Notes: generated by a model not told the origin, from the sequence alone. A stretch of DNA of 64,000 bases from Undibacterium sp. CCC3.4 (GCF_034347425.1 NZ_CP133779.1:3224001-3288000); one strand, 5' to 3'; shown: positions 42,285 through 51,840, counted from the stretch's first letter. A program made the numbers and translations.

Positions 42285-43448
42285 ATGACCACACCACTCG
42301 CCGCACGTTTGAGCGACATCGCACCGTTTCACGTCATGGAATTGATGAAAATGGCCGCAGCCCTGGAAGCTGAAGGTCGCCACCTGATTCATATGGGGAT
42401 AGGCGAGCCTGATTTTACGGCGCCGCCGGCGGTGGTAGCGGCCGGGGTGAAGGCGATGACTGATGGTCGCTTGCAGTATACCTCGGCACTCGGGATTCCG
42501 GCCTTGCGCGCGGCGATCGCCGCCCATTACCAGGCGCAGTACGGCGTGGCGGTAGCGGCCGAGCGCATCATCGTCACAGCCGGTGCCTCAGCGGCGTTGT
42601 TGCTGGCGGCCGCGGCGCTGGTCGAGGTGAGGGCAGAAGTGCTGATGCCCGATCCTTGCTACCCGTGCAATCGGCATTTTGTCGCGGCTTTCGATGGGCG
42701 TGCCAAGCTGGTTCCCTGTGGGCCGCAGCAGCACTTTCAGCTCAGCGATGAGATGGTGCGACAGCACTGGAGTGATGCCACCGGCGGCGTGGTGCTGGCT
42801 TCGCCGTCGAATCCTACCGGTAACTCGATTGATGCGCAGGAACTGAGTAAGATCATCACCACGGTGCGGGAGCGCGGCGGCTTTACGATAGTCGATGAAA
42901 TTTACCAGGGTTTATCTTACGACCGTGCGCCATTTACTGCCTTGGCGCTGGCCGATGATGTGATTGTCATTAACAGCTTCAGTAAGTACTTCAACATGAC
43001 CGGTTGGCGGCTAGGCTGGCTGGTGGTGCCAGCGAACTTGGTCGGTGAGTTTGAAAAGCTGGCGCAAAACCTTTTCATTTGTCCAAGCTCGGTGGCCCAG
43101 CATGCAGCCTTGGCCTGTTTTGAACCGGCCACACTGGCTGTGTATGAAGAACGCAAAGCAGAATTCAAGCGTCGTCGTGATTACATCGTGCCAGCCTTGC
43201 GTGAACTTGGCTTCGGTATTCCGGTGATGCCGGACGGGGCTTTCTATGTGTATGCCGATTGTTCGCCGTTTTGCGACGATGCCGATGTGTTTGCCAAGCA
43301 GGTGCTCAATCAAGCTGGGGTGGTGATTGTGCCGGGTCTTGATTTCGGACCGGCGACAGCAGCCCGCTATGTGCGTTTTTCATATGCCAACAGTATGGAA
43401 AATTTACACGAGGCGGTGGCGCGACTGAAAGCGTTTTTACAGCGCTGA
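42285..43448 (+). CDS. Class I/II PLP-dependent aminotransferase
   Basis: A 387-residue fold-type I aminotransferase of the aspartate aminotransferase superfamily. Visible landmarks are GIGEPDFTAPP (38-48), the YTSALGIP substrate loop (65-72), SNPTGN with N176, VDEIY with D204 and the PLP lysine K234 in NSFSKYFNMTGWRLGW. The C-terminal substrate arginine lies in ARYVRFSYANS. Such enzymes act on various amino acids (often annotated AspC or DapC-like); the exact substrate is not decided. It has its own transcription unit between two terminators. Confidence 0.9.
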   Translation: MTTPLAARLSDIAPFHVMELMKMAAALEAEGRHLIHMGIGEPDFTAPPAVVAAGVKAMTDGRLQYTSALGIPALRAAIAAHYQAQYGVAVAAERIIVTAGASAALLLAAAALVEVRAEVLMPDPCYPCNRHFVAAFDGRAKLVPCGPQQHFQLSDEMVRQHWSDATGGVVLASPSNPTGNSIDAQELSKIITTVRERGGFTIVDEIYQGLSYDRAPFTALALADDVIVINSFSKYFNMTGWRLGWLVVPANLVGEFEKLAQNLFICPSSVAQHAALACFEPATLAVYEERKAEFKRRRDYIVPALRELGFGIPVMPDGAFYVYADCSPFCDDADVFAKQVLNQAGVVIVPGLDFGPATAARYVRFSYANSMENLHEAVARLKAFLQR

Positions 43449-43451
43449 AAT

Positions 43452-43491
43452 AGCAAAGCGCCACTGTTGGCGATAACAGTGGCGCTTTGCT
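43452..43491. terminator. Bidirectional terminator hairpin
   Basis: A perfect 17-base stem (43452-43468 with 43475-43491, arm AGCAAAGCGCCACTGTT) around a 6-base loop lies between the convergent aminotransferase and lytic transglycosylase genes. T-runs are short, but position and stem strength fit a shared terminator. Confidence 0.8.
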
Positions 43492-43512
43492 GTGCTTGCT
43501 TTGGCTTCTCTA

Positions 43513-44406
43513 TCAGAGTGCCGCGACTTGTGCTTCCGTTTTGAGTGTGGCTTCGTGGATTTCTTGTTTGATTATCGGCGTCACTTCTGCCGCACGTGCT
43601 GGCGGGTTGGTAAACACGGTTGGTACATTTTTGCCAGCCGATACATCTTTGAGGCGTTTGTATTCGGTCAGAACGCGCGCGCCATAGCCGGAATCGTTAT
43701 CAAAGGCGCCAGCACCGACATACAATTTCAAGCCCGCTTCGACTGAGCCGGTGCGTGCCACGTAGTCTTTGAGAATTAAGGCACCGACTTTGATATTGGC
43801 AACCGGATTCAAGGCTGCTTTCACGCCACCCATCTCCTCAAATTTTTCTTGATGAATTTTCGACATGACTTGCATCAAGCCTTGGGCGCCGACCGGACTC
43901 TCCGCAAACGGGTTGAGGCCCGATTCGATTGCCATGACGGATAAAATCAACAGCGGGTCGAGTTTGATCTCTTTGGCAGTCAGGTAAGCGGCCGACACCA
44001 GCATATTGGTGGCATCGCTGGCGACACGGTAACGTTTCGACAGCCAATTGGTGACCCATTGTTGTTGTCGTTGATTGCCGAGTAATTTCGCTTCTTCCTC
44101 GCTCATGCCGGCAGTCGCTACCGTGCCGGGCGCAGCCATCAGTTGCGCCAGGCTAGGCGGGACGACTTCTGTATCGGCGAGCTGTTCGGGCTCGGCGTAA
44201 GGAGACAAATTTTTGAATTTGTCAGCCAGTTCCGGCTTGAGGTACATCAGCGCCAACATCGTGATGGCGCAGACACCGGCGATGGTAAGCAGGTGACGCA
44301 TGGTGCTAAGGAAGCCACTGGTGGCATCGCGTGCTACGGTTGACAGCGCAATGCGCTTGTCGGTACTGCTATGTACTTGTAGTGCTAAAATAAAACGTTG
44401 AATCAT
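43513..44406 (-). CDS. Lytic transglycosylase (SLT domain) with N-terminal membrane anchor
   Basis: A 297-residue protein. A cytoplasmic lead and one membrane segment (38-56, HLLTIAGVCAITMLALMYL) precede a periplasmic SLT domain (about 145-270). The catalytic glutamate is E161 in MAIESGLNPFAES, followed by GAQGLMQVM and later YVGAGAFDNDSGYGARV, which replaces the usual AYNAG motif. It cleaves peptidoglycan glycosidic bonds. AGGAGGTAAC is a near-perfect ribosome-binding site. The 5' leader is highly structured (44496-44622). Confidence 0.9.
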   Translation of the reverse strand: MIQRFILALQVHSSTDKRIALSTVARDATSGFLSTMRHLLTIAGVCAITMLALMYLKPELADKFKNLSPYAEPEQLADTEVVPPSLAQLMAAPGTVATAGMSEEEAKLLGNQRQQQWVTNWLSKRYRVASDATNMLVSAAYLTAKEIKLDPLLILSVMAIESGLNPFAESPVGAQGLMQVMSKIHQEKFEEMGGVKAALNPVANIKVGALILKDYVARTGSVEAGLKLYVGAGAFDNDSGYGARVLTEYKRLKDVSAGKNVPTVFTNPPARAAEVTPIIKQEIHEATLKTEAQVAAL

Positions 44407-44495
44407 GTTACCTCCTGAATCTTCGCGGTGGCACCGACCTCAATAACTGGTATGGTGCAATATGTCTTTGCCGCGAATCAGAAACATCGCCCTCC

Positions 44496-44622
44496 CTCGC
44501 AAGTCGCGAGTGGAAAGCGCCGGAGCGGTTTATCGATGAGTCCGTCGGACTCGGTTCTGGAGCGTCCAGTGATAAACCGCTGTTTTCGGGTAAGGCTGAC
44601 GCCTTTTGAAAACCATCCTTAC
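44496..44622. ncRNA. Structured leader or small RNA upstream of the lytic transglycosylase
   Basis: A compact array of perfect stems. A three-way junction spans 44525-44580: outer stem GCGGTTTATC/GATAAACCGC (10 bp), inner hairpins GAGTCC-GTC-GGACTC and CTGGA-GCG-TCCAG. On one side is CTCGC-AAGTC-GCGAG (44496-44510); on the other GTTTTC...GAAAAC (44582-44613) enclosing AAGGC-TGAC-GCCTT, and GTAAGG (44590) can pair with CCTTAC (44617). On the minus strand it would be the 5' leader of the transglycosylase, 90-215 bases before the start. I do not recognise a known riboswitch. The strand is uncertain because stems are symmetric. Confidence 0.55.
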
Positions 44623-44889
44623 AATGTTGTGTGTGGGGCCCGATCCCCGTGAATGATGTGAATGCCGGTGGCCTTGGCAAATTGATATAGAAGCCGGCTC
44701 ACCCTGACGATTACATCAAGTTGGGCGAATTGTAGGGGGGGTTTTATATCGAGTCAATACTATCAAAATTGTTTTCTATAACTTTTACATCTAATGACTT
44801 CTGCTATATTGTAGCAAAAATCAATAAAATCAAGTACTTAGCGAATTTAGCTGAAAAACTGCTTCAGACTGACAAAAAAGCGAAAAAAG
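44623..44889. promoter_or_regulatory. Intergenic region before ubiD
   Basis: Non-coding. From about 44735 it becomes strongly AT-rich and probably holds the divergent promoters for ubiD and the transglycosylase. The ubiD start is preceded by GCGAAAAAAG. No open frame of note. Confidence 0.5.
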
Positions 44890-46374
44890 ATGAAATATGC
44901 AGATTTAAGAGATTTTATTTCTCAATTACAACAAAAAGATGAATTAAAACAAATAGATATCCAAATTTCTCCGCATTTGGAGATGACGGAAATCTGTGAT
45001 CGGACTTTGCGTGCTGGCGGACCTGCCTTGCTGTTCAATCGTCCGACTGCGCATTCGATACCCGTATTGGCGAATTTATTCGGCACGCCGCGTCGGGTCG
45101 CGCTTGGTATGGGCGCGGATGACGTCAGTGAATTGCGTCAGATTGGTCATTTGCTGTCGGCGCTCAAAGAGCCGGAACCACCCAAAGGTTTCAAAGATAT
45201 GCTCGGTATGGGCAGTTTGATCAAGGCGGTCTGGGATATGGCCCCGAAAGAAGTGCGCGGGGCGAAATGTCATGACGTTGTGTGGGAGGGAAATGATGTC
45301 GATCTGGCGCGTTTGCCGATACAGCATTGCTGGCCAGGCGATATTGCGCCGCTCATTACCTGGGGTTTGGTGATTACCAAGGGTCCGAATAAAAAACGCC
45401 AGAATCTCGGTATTTATCGGCAGCAGGTGTTGGGTCGTAATAAGGTGATCATGCGCTGGTTGTCGCATCGCGGTGGTGCGCTCGATTTTCGCGAGCATTG
45501 CATCGTCAATAAGGGGCAACCATATCCTATCGCCGTCGCGCTCGGTGCCGATCCGGCCACCATCCTCGGTGCCGTCACGCCGGTGCCGGACAGTTTGTCG
45601 GAATACCAGTTCGCCGGTCTTTTGCGTGGCAGTCGCACCGAATTGGTCAAGGCCATTGGTAGTGAGTTGCGCGTGCCGGCTTCGGCTGAGATCGTGTTGG
45701 AAGGGCATATCTATCCCGATGAAACGCATGCCAGCGGTTACGAGCATGCGCTCGAAGGGCCGTATGGCGACCATACCGGCTACTATAATGAGCAAGACTG
45801 GTTTCCGGTGTTTACCATCGATCGCATCACGATGCGGCGCGAGCCGATTTATCATTCGACCTATACTGGTAAGCCACCCGATGAGCCGGCCGTGCTGGGG
45901 GTGGCCTTGAATGAAGTCTTCATTCCCTTGTTGCAAAAACAGTTCAGCGAGATCACTGATTTCTATTTGCCGCCGGAAGCCTGCAGCTATCGCATGGCGA
46001 TTGTGCAGATGAAAAAATCCTATGCCGGGCATGCTAAGCGCGTGATGTTCGGAGTCTGGAGTTTTCTGCGTCAGTTCATGTATACCAAGTTCATCGTGGT
46101 GGTTGATGAGGATGTCAATATTCGCGATTGGAAGGAAGTGATCTGGGCCATCACTACCCGCGTCGATCCGCTGCGTGATACCACCTTGGTCGATAATACG
46201 CCGATTGATTATCTCGATTTTGCTTCGCCGATCAGCGGCTTGGGCAGTAAGATGGGGATCGATGCGACCAATAAGTGGCCGGGCGAAACGACGCGCGAAT
46301 GGGGTACGACGATTGCCATGAGTGCCGAGGTCAAGTTGCGTGTCGATACACTTTGGCAGGAGCTAGGTATTTAG
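44890..46374 (+). CDS. ubiD: UbiD-family 4-hydroxy-3-polyprenylbenzoate decarboxylase
   Basis: A 494-residue prenylated-FMN-dependent decarboxylase of ubiquinone biosynthesis; size equals E. coli UbiD (497). The opening [20 protein letters not shown] is the UbiD start, and the conserved core ([49 protein letters not shown] in parts) includes the catalytic Arg and Glu residues. It needs UbiX, which is not in the window. The first 20 codons are AT-rich compared with the rest. Confidence 0.95.
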   Translation: MKYADLRDFISQLQQKDELKQIDIQISPHLEMTEICDRTLRAGGPALLFNRPTAHSIPVLANLFGTPRRVALGMGADDVSELRQIGHLLSALKEPEPPKGFKDMLGMGSLIKAVWDMAPKEVRGAKCHDVVWEGNDVDLARLPIQHCWPGDIAPLITWGLVITKGPNKKRQNLGIYRQQVLGRNKVIMRWLSHRGGALDFREHCIVNKGQPYPIAVALGADPATILGAVTPVPDSLSEYQFAGLLRGSRTELVKAIGSELRVPASAEIVLEGHIYPDETHASGYEHALEGPYGDHTGYYNEQDWFPVFTIDRITMRREPIYHSTYTGKPPDEPAVLGVALNEVFIPLLQKQFSEITDFYLPPEACSYRMAIVQMKKSYAGHAKRVMFGVWSFLRQFMYTKFIVVVDEDVNIRDWKEVIWAITTRVDPLRDTTLVDNTPIDYLDFASPISGLGSKMGIDATNKWPGETTREWGTTIAMSAEVKLRVDTLWQELGI

Positions 46375-46403
46375 CATTCTGTCGGATAATCGGAGGAGGG
46401 GCG

Positions 46404-46799
46404 ATGCTGCAGACTTATCATGGTAGTTGCCATTGCGGTGCGCTGCGGTTTCGGGCGCAGATCGATTTGAGCCAAGGTAGTGTGCAGTGTAATTGCAGTA
46501 TTTGTACAAAACTGCGTTGGTGGGCGGTGATTGTCCCAATGGAGCGGTTTCAATTGTTGTCGGGCAGTGCGCAGCAAAGCGTGTATACCTTTCACCGGCA
46601 TGTTGAGCAGCATTATTTTTGCGCCGTCTGTGGCATCCATCCTTATTTGCGTGGGCAGTCGCCGCGTTGGGGTGCTTTCATCGCCGTGAATGTAGCCTGC
46701 CTCGATGATCTCGATCCTGTCGCCTTGAGTGTACTGGCCATCACCGAGCTCGATGGCCGCAATGACTGTTGGGAGGCGGCCCCGTCTCGAACGGCTTAG
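46404..46799 (+). CDS. GFA-family (glutathione-dependent formaldehyde-activating-like) zinc protein
   Basis: A 131-residue protein with the GFA zinc-binding pattern: SCHCGALRF (8-16), CNCSICTK (28-35) and YFCAVCGIHPYLRG (71-84). The members bind zinc through these cysteines; most are of unknown substrate despite the family name. GGAGGAGGGG precedes the ATG at 46404. It follows ubiD by 29 bases and may be co-transcribed with it. Confidence 0.88.
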   Translation: MLQTYHGSCHCGALRFRAQIDLSQGSVQCNCSICTKLRWWAVIVPMERFQLLSGSAQQSVYTFHRHVEQHYFCAVCGIHPYLRGQSPRWGAFIAVNVACLDDLDPVALSVLAITELDGRNDCWEAAPSRTA

Positions 46800-46867
46800 T
46801 TGCTCGGTGGCGAACGGTGGCGCTCAGTGGCAGTCGCTAAGCCGCTTCGATTTAATCTGCGCGTCCC

Positions 46868-46897
46868 TTGCGGGGCAGGTTGGAAAGGCGCTATAAT
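46868..46897 (+). promoter_or_regulatory. Promoter of ffs
   Basis: TTGCGG at 46868-46873 and a consensus TATAAT at 46892-46897 are separated by 18 bases, just ahead of the 4.5S RNA. Confidence 0.7.
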
Positions 46898-46902
46898 GGC
46901 GG

Positions 46903-47001
46903 CTGGCGGGCCCCTGCGCATTGCGGATTGGCCAATCTGGTCAGGTCGGGAACGAAGCAGCCACAGTCATCTCCCGCAAGTGCCGCAGATCAGGCTCGCC
47001 A
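46903..47001 (+). ncRNA. ffs: 4.5S RNA of the signal recognition particle
   Basis: About 99 bases. The conserved apical domain is GGTCAGGTCGGGAACGAAGC followed by AGCCACAG, the Ffh-binding region with its GGAA-type tetraloop. The ends CTGGCGGGCC and GGCTCGCCAA pair with each other to close the rod. A short T-run (CTTTTC) follows. Exact ends are estimated. Its position upstream of dnaX-ybaB-recR is typical. Confidence 0.9.
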
Positions 47002-47192
47002 ACTTTTCATTCGATCTCTTTCTCCTTTCCTCTGCTTGATTTTCTTTCCGCCTATGCTTGCATGGCGCGATTCGCTGTACCTATATGTGCTACATAACAT
47101 CAAATTGCATCGTTGCTGATTTTTTTTCGGTCGCTCTCTGGCATACTTCACTGGTTACTAAACAGTAACTAATAAAAACGAGGAGACCGACA

Positions 47193-47657
47193 ATGTTTAC
47201 ATTACGTAGAAACTTCATGGCCTTAGCGCTGCTCACGCTCGTCGGCTTGAGTGTGGCGCACGCCGATGAGCTTCGTGGTACGACGGAGCAAGCGCAGGCC
47301 ATGGTCAAAAAAGGCTTGGCCGCCATTAAAGAAAATGGTGCTGAGCAGGCATTTGCAAAATTTTCTGATGTCAGTAACAAAGAATTCCATGATCGCGACT
47401 TGTATTTGTTTGTCTACGATCTCAATGGCGTGAACTTAAGTCATGGAAATAACTCCAAGATGCAGGGTAAAAATCTGATCGATTTGAAAGTCGGAGATAA
47501 ATTCATCATCAAAGACATGGTTGCCGTCGTCAGCAGTAAAGGGAGTGGCTGGGTTGATTATCGCTGGCCGAATCCGGTTACCAAGGCACTCGAGTTGAAA
47601 TCGGCTTATGTGGAAAAGCATGATCACTATTTTGTCGGTTGCGGCGCATATAAGTAA
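47193..47657 (+). CDS. Exported single-Cache-domain protein
   Basis: A 154-residue protein with a signal peptide (RRNFMALALLTLVGLSVAHA). The rest is a single Cache domain (sCache_2-like): DRDLYLFVYDLNGVNLSHG, GKNLIDLKVGDKF, SGWVDYRWPNPVTK and the final KSAYVEKHDHYFVGCGAY. Free-standing Cache proteins bind small ligands in the periplasm and are thought to feed other sensors. A perfect hairpin follows the gene. Confidence 0.88.
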   Translation: MFTLRRNFMALALLTLVGLSVAHADELRGTTEQAQAMVKKGLAAIKENGAEQAFAKFSDVSNKEFHDRDLYLFVYDLNGVNLSHGNNSKMQGKNLIDLKVGDKFIIKDMVAVVSSKGSGWVDYRWPNPVTKALELKSAYVEKHDHYFVGCGAYK

Positions 47658-47675
47658 AGTGTGCTCGCGTCACGC

Positions 47676-47707
47676 ACACTGATCTTGATCTGGCTCAAGA
47701 TCAGTGT
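47676..47707. terminator. Strong hairpin after the Cache gene
   Basis: ACACTGATCTTGA pairs perfectly with TCAAGATCAGTGT around a 6-base loop, 19 bases after the stop codon. No T-run follows, so it is a probable terminator or transcript-stabilising hairpin. Confidence 0.55.
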
Positions 47708-47753
47708 CTCGGGAAATGATGAAAATAGTTTTTTTAAAAACTGAGAGCAGACT

Positions 47754-48572
47754 GTGAAGCGGCAAAAGCGTAGCCCGGTAAGTGGTATTTATCCACTGAC
47801 ACAACAATTTCTCAGTTATCTTTCACGGCCTTTACTCTTGCTCGGCTTGCTGATCTCGATCCCGGCGTTTTATTTGCTGCTCGATGGTGCTGATGCCCTA
47901 TTGCAAGTAACCGGTCGCCTCGCCTATGTGGTGGTGGCGCTGATGATGGGCGTCGATACGTTCTGGCAATGGCATAGGAATAAGCGGCAGCGCCGGCAAA
48001 GCGGCAAGATGGCGCTTGATGTGTTGATTATCATCGGTTGTCTGGTCAGCGCTTGGCCGACTGTAACTGTCTGGGGTACCGTCGAGTGGTTGTTGCGACT
48101 GGCCTTGTGTGGCGCGATACTATTGCGCATTGCTACCTTGGTATTGCAGCATATGAAGCCTAGTTATCTGGTGCAGATGATGGGCTTGGCGATACTCATG
48201 CTCAGTTCCGCCGGAGCGGGGTTTTACTGGCTTGAGCCGAATGTCACCAGTTATGCCAATGGGGTTTGGTTGGCTTTCACGACGGTGGCAACGGTTGGGT
48301 ATGGCGATATCGTCCCTTCGACGCCGGCGTCGAAAATTTTTGCGGTATTCATCGTCTTGTTTGGCTATGCGATGTTTTCTATTGTCACGGCCAATATCGC
48401 CGCCTTGTTTGTCGGTGAGGAAGAGGCGGATTTTGAGCGCGAGTTACATCAAGATATCCGTGCGCTGCGCCGCGAGCTCGGTAGCTTGCGCGAAGAGTTG
48501 CGCAGCCGGGATGCGCTGTTGCTGCGGCTGGAGCAGGCGCAGCAGGCACAGCAGGCTGTGTCGCCAGATTAA
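47754..48572 (+). CDS. Voltage-gated-type potassium channel with C-terminal coiled coil
   Basis: A 272-residue inner-membrane protein with about six membrane segments, a pore helix (LAFTTVAT) and the K+ selectivity filter TVGYGD (180-185). S1-S4-like segments lie at about 27-44, 56-70, 88-104 and 113-132 with arginines in the linker after the second (HRNKRQRRQ). Residues 222-268 are a charged coiled coil (DIRALRRELGSLREELRSRD) that probably tetramerises. The start is a GTG at 47754. It is inserted between ffs and dnaX. Confidence 0.9.
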   Translation: MKRQKRSPVSGIYPLTQQFLSYLSRPLLLLGLLISIPAFYLLLDGADALLQVTGRLAYVVVALMMGVDTFWQWHRNKRQRRQSGKMALDVLIIIGCLVSAWPTVTVWGTVEWLLRLALCGAILLRIATLVLQHMKPSYLVQMMGLAILMLSSAGAGFYWLEPNVTSYANGVWLAFTTVATVGYGDIVPSTPASKIFAVFIVLFGYAMFSIVTANIAALFVGEEEADFERELHQDIRALRRELGSLREELRSRDALLLRLEQAQQAQQAVSPD

Positions 48573-48732
48573 GTTCGCTGCCCGCTTGATTCTTCGCGCA
48601 TGCCGTCCAATCCTTGTATGATGTCAGCGTTTCGCTCCGGGGGACGGTGTTGCGCGCCGCTGGCGCAGAGATATTTACTATTTCCATCACGCCCAGTGTT
48701 TTTTCGCTTTCCGAATAGGGTAAAATCTCACG

Positions 48733-50835
48733 ATGTCTTATCAAGTTCTCGCCCGAAAATATCGCCCTAAAAGCTTTCAAACGCTGGTAGGGCAAGAGCA
48801 CGTGGTACGTGCCTTAACTCATGCGCTTGAGCAGCAGCGGCTGCATCACGCCTATTTATTCACTGGAACACGCGGGGTAGGGAAAACCACACTCTCGCGC
48901 ATACTTGCCAAATCTTTTAATTGTGAGCAGGGCATCACCGCCAATCCTTGCGGTGTGTGCGATGCTTGCACGGCCATCGATGCCGGTCGCTTTGTTGATT
49001 ACATAGAAATGGATGCCGCGTCCAATCGCGGCGTTGATGAGATGGCTGCCTTGCTGGAACAGGCGATTTATGCGCCGTCGAATGCCCGTTTCAAAGTGTA
49101 TATGATCGATGAAGTACATATGCTGACCAATCATGCGTTCAATGCCATGCTGAAAACGCTGGAAGAGCCGCCGGCGCATGTGAAATTCATCCTTGCTACC
49201 ACCGATCCGCAAAAAATTCCGGTTACGGTGCTGTCGCGTTGTTTGCAGTTCAATCTCAAACAAATGCCGCCGGCGCAGATTATCAGTCATCTCGATAATA
49301 TTCTCGGTCAGGAACAGATTGCCTTCGAAGTGCCGGCCTTGCGTTTGTTAGCGCAGGGTGCGCAGGGCTCGATGCGCGATGCCTTGTCCTTGACCGATCA
49401 GGCGATTGCCTATGCGGCCGGTAAAGTAACGCTCGAAGCCGTGCAGGGTATGTTGGGTGCGCTCGATCAATCCTACCTGATCCGTGTGCTTGATGCCTTG
49501 GTCAGTGGCGATGGTAAGACTATGCTCGATATCGCCGATGAGATGGCAGCGCGCAGCTTGTCGTATAAATCGGCGCTGCAAGATCTCGGCACTTTGCTGC
49601 ATCAGGTCGCCGTGGCACAGATGGTGCCGACGGCGATTGCCGATGATTTACCCGAGCGTGAGCAAGTTTTGCGTTTGGCTGGCTTATTAGCGGCCGATCA
49701 GGTGCAGTTGTATTACCAGATTGCCGTGCATGGACGGAATGAGTTGGCGCTGGCACCGGATGAATATGCCGGTTTTTCCATGTGCTTGCTACGCATGCTG
49801 GCATTTCGTCCGCTCGATGCCGCGGCAGAACAGAGTGCTGCCCGTGTAGCGCCATCGGCCGCTGCCGCTGCACTGCCATCGGCGGCGCCGCCGGTACGGT
49901 CGCGCGCCACCGCACCGGCCGCGCCGCCGGCGGCGGCACTGGCAGTGCCAGCGGTGACGGCCAGCGTCATGCCGGCCAGCGAGGTTGGCAGTAAGCCGAT
50001 GAGTCCGGCACTGGCTGCGTTGGCAGCGGCCCGCGCCGGTAGTAATAAACACGCGCCTGGCCGCAGTGCGGCTGCAGCAGCGCCGGCAGCGCTGATGCCG
50101 GCGGCGCCGGCGAGTCGCACTAAGGCTGCGGCAGTGCTGCCTCGCACTGCTCCAAGCAATGCGGCGACCGATGCGCCGATCAGCGCGGCAGCGGCTCCAG
50201 CACAGGCACCGGCAGCAACGGCCGGTTTTGTGCCCGACATGCAGGCCGTCGGTATGGATGATATGCCGCCACCCTGGGATGAGGCGGTGTTTGAGGTCGC
50301 ACCAGTGGTCGCGCCGGCCGTGCCGGACGCGGCGCCTTCAGTGATTGCAGTCAGTGTGCCAGTGGCAGCCGCAGCGGTCGCGCCGGCACTACCGGCGCTG
50401 GCAGTCGCCGGTGCCGATCGCATTTTGTGGCAAGGTCCGGTGCCAGCGCTGGGATGGGATGGCGATTGGCCGGTATTGGCTGCCAGTTTGCCGGTACGTG
50501 GCGTGGCGCAGCAGTTGGCGCAGCAAAGTGAGCTGATTCACTGCTCGCAAGATGGCAATGCTTTCGTGTTTGCCTTGCGGGTCCCGCTCAGTACCTTGTT
50601 GTCCTCCGGGAGTGGTGATAAATTGTCGGCGGCTTTGTCGGAACGCTTCGGTCAAATTGTTCGTGTTGAAGCGAAAATCGGTGCCGTTGAATTGACTGCC
50701 AATACACAAGCCGTGGCTGCGCGCGAAGTGCGCCAGCAGTTTGCTGAAACAGCGATGCAAAATGACAGCTTTGTGCAAACTTTAATACGCGAATTCGGTG
50801 CCGCCATCGTGACTGGCAGCGTACGGCCGGTTTGA
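48733..50835 (+). CDS. dnaX: DNA polymerase III subunits tau/gamma
   Basis: A 700-residue clamp-loader subunit. The AAA+ core (1-235) has Walker A GTRGVGKTT (about 44-52), the four-cysteine zinc module (CEQGITANPCGVCDAC), the DEVHM Walker B and the SRC sensor-1 motif. Domain III follows to about 365. Residues 375-565 are a long Ala/Pro/Val linker of low complexity; residues 565-700 are the tau C-terminal domain that contacts the polymerase. Followed by ybaB and recR, the standard order. No A-rich slippery heptamer was noticed. Confidence 0.96.
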   Translation: MSYQVLARKYRPKSFQTLVGQEHVVRALTHALEQQRLHHAYLFTGTRGVGKTTLSRILAKSFNCEQGITANPCGVCDACTAIDAGRFVDYIEMDAASNRGVDEMAALLEQAIYAPSNARFKVYMIDEVHMLTNHAFNAMLKTLEEPPAHVKFILATTDPQKIPVTVLSRCLQFNLKQMPPAQIISHLDNILGQEQIAFEVPALRLLAQGAQGSMRDALSLTDQAIAYAAGKVTLEAVQGMLGALDQSYLIRVLDALVSGDGKTMLDIADEMAARSLSYKSALQDLGTLLHQVAVAQMVPTAIADDLPEREQVLRLAGLLAADQVQLYYQIAVHGRNELALAPDEYAGFSMCLLRMLAFRPLDAAAEQSAARVAPSAAAAALPSAAPPVRSRATAPAAPPAAALAVPAVTASVMPASEVGSKPMSPALAALAAARAGSNKHAPGRSAAAAAPAALMPAAPASRTKAAAVLPRTAPSNAATDAPISAAAAPAQAPAATAGFVPDMQAVGMDDMPPPWDEAVFEVAPVVAPAVPDAAPSVIAVSVPVAAAAVAPALPALAVAGADRILWQGPVPALGWDGDWPVLAASLPVRGVAQQLAQQSELIHCSQDGNAFVFALRVPLSTLLSSGSGDKLSAALSERFGQIVRVEAKIGAVELTANTQAVAAREVRQQFAETAMQNDSFVQTLIREFGAAIVTGSVRPV

Positions 50836-50905
50836 CCGCCGTCATCGTAGCGTACCGCAATATTTGATTCCTATTGTATAGATAACGTTTTTTGGAGAAA
50901 CCATT

Positions 50906-51232
50906 ATGATGAAAAACCAACTCGCAGGCTTGATGAAGCAAGCGCAAGCGATGCAAGATAATATGAAAAAAGCCCAAGATCAGTTGGCCTTGGTGGAAGT
51001 TGAAGGACAAGCTGGTGCCGGTTTGGTGAAGGTCCTGATGACATGTAAGAATGATGTCAAGCGCGTTAGCATCGATCCATCTTTGTTCGGTGACGATAAA
51101 GATATGATAGAAGATTTGGTGGCGGCGGCATTCAATGATGCAGTGCGTAAGGCGGAAGCGACGTCGCAGGAAAAAATGTCCGGTCTGACAGCTGGCATGC
51201 CTTTGCCGCCTGGTTTTAAAATGCCATTCTGA
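50906..51232 (+). CDS. ybaB: YbaB/EbfC-family nucleoid-associated protein
   Basis: A 108-residue DNA-binding protein: [22 protein letters not shown] at the start and [19 protein letters not shown] at the end are family signatures. YbaB is a dimeric nucleoid protein regularly encoded between dnaX and recR. GGAG precedes the tandem ATG codons. recR begins 3 bases after its stop. Confidence 0.95.
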   Translation: MMKNQLAGLMKQAQAMQDNMKKAQDQLALVEVEGQAGAGLVKVLMTCKNDVKRVSIDPSLFGDDKDMIEDLVAAAFNDAVRKAEATSQEKMSGLTAGMPLPPGFKMPF

Positions 51233-51234
51233 TC

Positions 51235-51831
51235 GTGAAGCAAGTCGGCAGCCTTGAGCAGCTAGCAGAAGCATTGCGGCGCTTGCCCGGCATCGGGCCC
51301 AAATCGGCGCAGCGCATGGCTTACCATTTGCTGCAGCATGACCGCGCCGCCGCCAGCGGTCTTGGTCATGCACTGCTCAATGCCGTCGACCGTATCGCCC
51401 ACTGCAGTTCGTGTAATACCTTCACCGAAACGGCGCTGTGCGAGACCTGTGCCGATAGCAGTCGCGACCGTAGCTTGTTGTGCGTGGTCGAAACGCCGTC
51501 GGATCAAATGATGATCGAGCAGACGCTCACCTATCGTGGTCTGTATTTTGTCTTGATGGGACGGTTGTCGCCGCTCGATGGGATCGGCCCGAAAGAGTTG
51601 CATCTCGAGAAGTTATTGGTGCGAGCACTCGATGAGGTCGTTACCGAGGTGGTGTTGGCCACTAATTTTACCAATGAAGGCGAGGCGACCGCGCATTACA
51701 TCAGCGAAACGCTCAAGGCGCGCGGTTTGCGCGTGAGTCGGTTGGCGCGCGGTGTGCCGGTCGGTGGCGAACTCGAATATGTTGATGCAGGGACCATCGC
51801 TCGCGCCATGCTGGATCGGCGTCATACCTGA
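51235..51831 (+). CDS. recR: Recombination protein RecR
   Basis: A 198-residue member of the RecFOR pathway for gap repair. The helix-hairpin-helix ([21 protein letters not shown]), the four-cysteine zinc finger ([19 protein letters not shown]) and the Toprim domain ([26 protein letters not shown]) are in the expected order. The start is GTG at 51235, three bases after the ybaB stop. Confidence 0.96.
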   Translation: MKQVGSLEQLAEALRRLPGIGPKSAQRMAYHLLQHDRAAASGLGHALLNAVDRIAHCSSCNTFTETALCETCADSSRDRSLLCVVETPSDQMMIEQTLTYRGLYFVLMGRLSPLDGIGPKELHLEKLLVRALDEVVTEVVLATNFTNEGEATAHYISETLKARGLRVSRLARGVPVGGELEYVDAGTIARAMLDRRHT

Positions 51832-51840
51832 TAATTTGTG

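Noticed and set aside
44525..44580. Hammerhead ribozyme
   Set aside because: GATGAG next to a GTCC stem looked promising, but the invariant core (CUGANGA and GAAA at the junctions) is not present on either strand.
45076..46032. 318-codon minus-strand open frame
   Set aside because: Shadow of ubiD with no recognisable domain.
49713..50423. 236-codon Ala-rich minus-strand frame
   Set aside because: Antisense to the Ala/Pro linker of dnaX; low-complexity GC-rich sequence leaves opposite frames open.
48733..50835. Programmed frameshift site in dnaX
   Set aside because: No A-rich slippery heptamer with a following hairpin was seen at the gamma/tau boundary.
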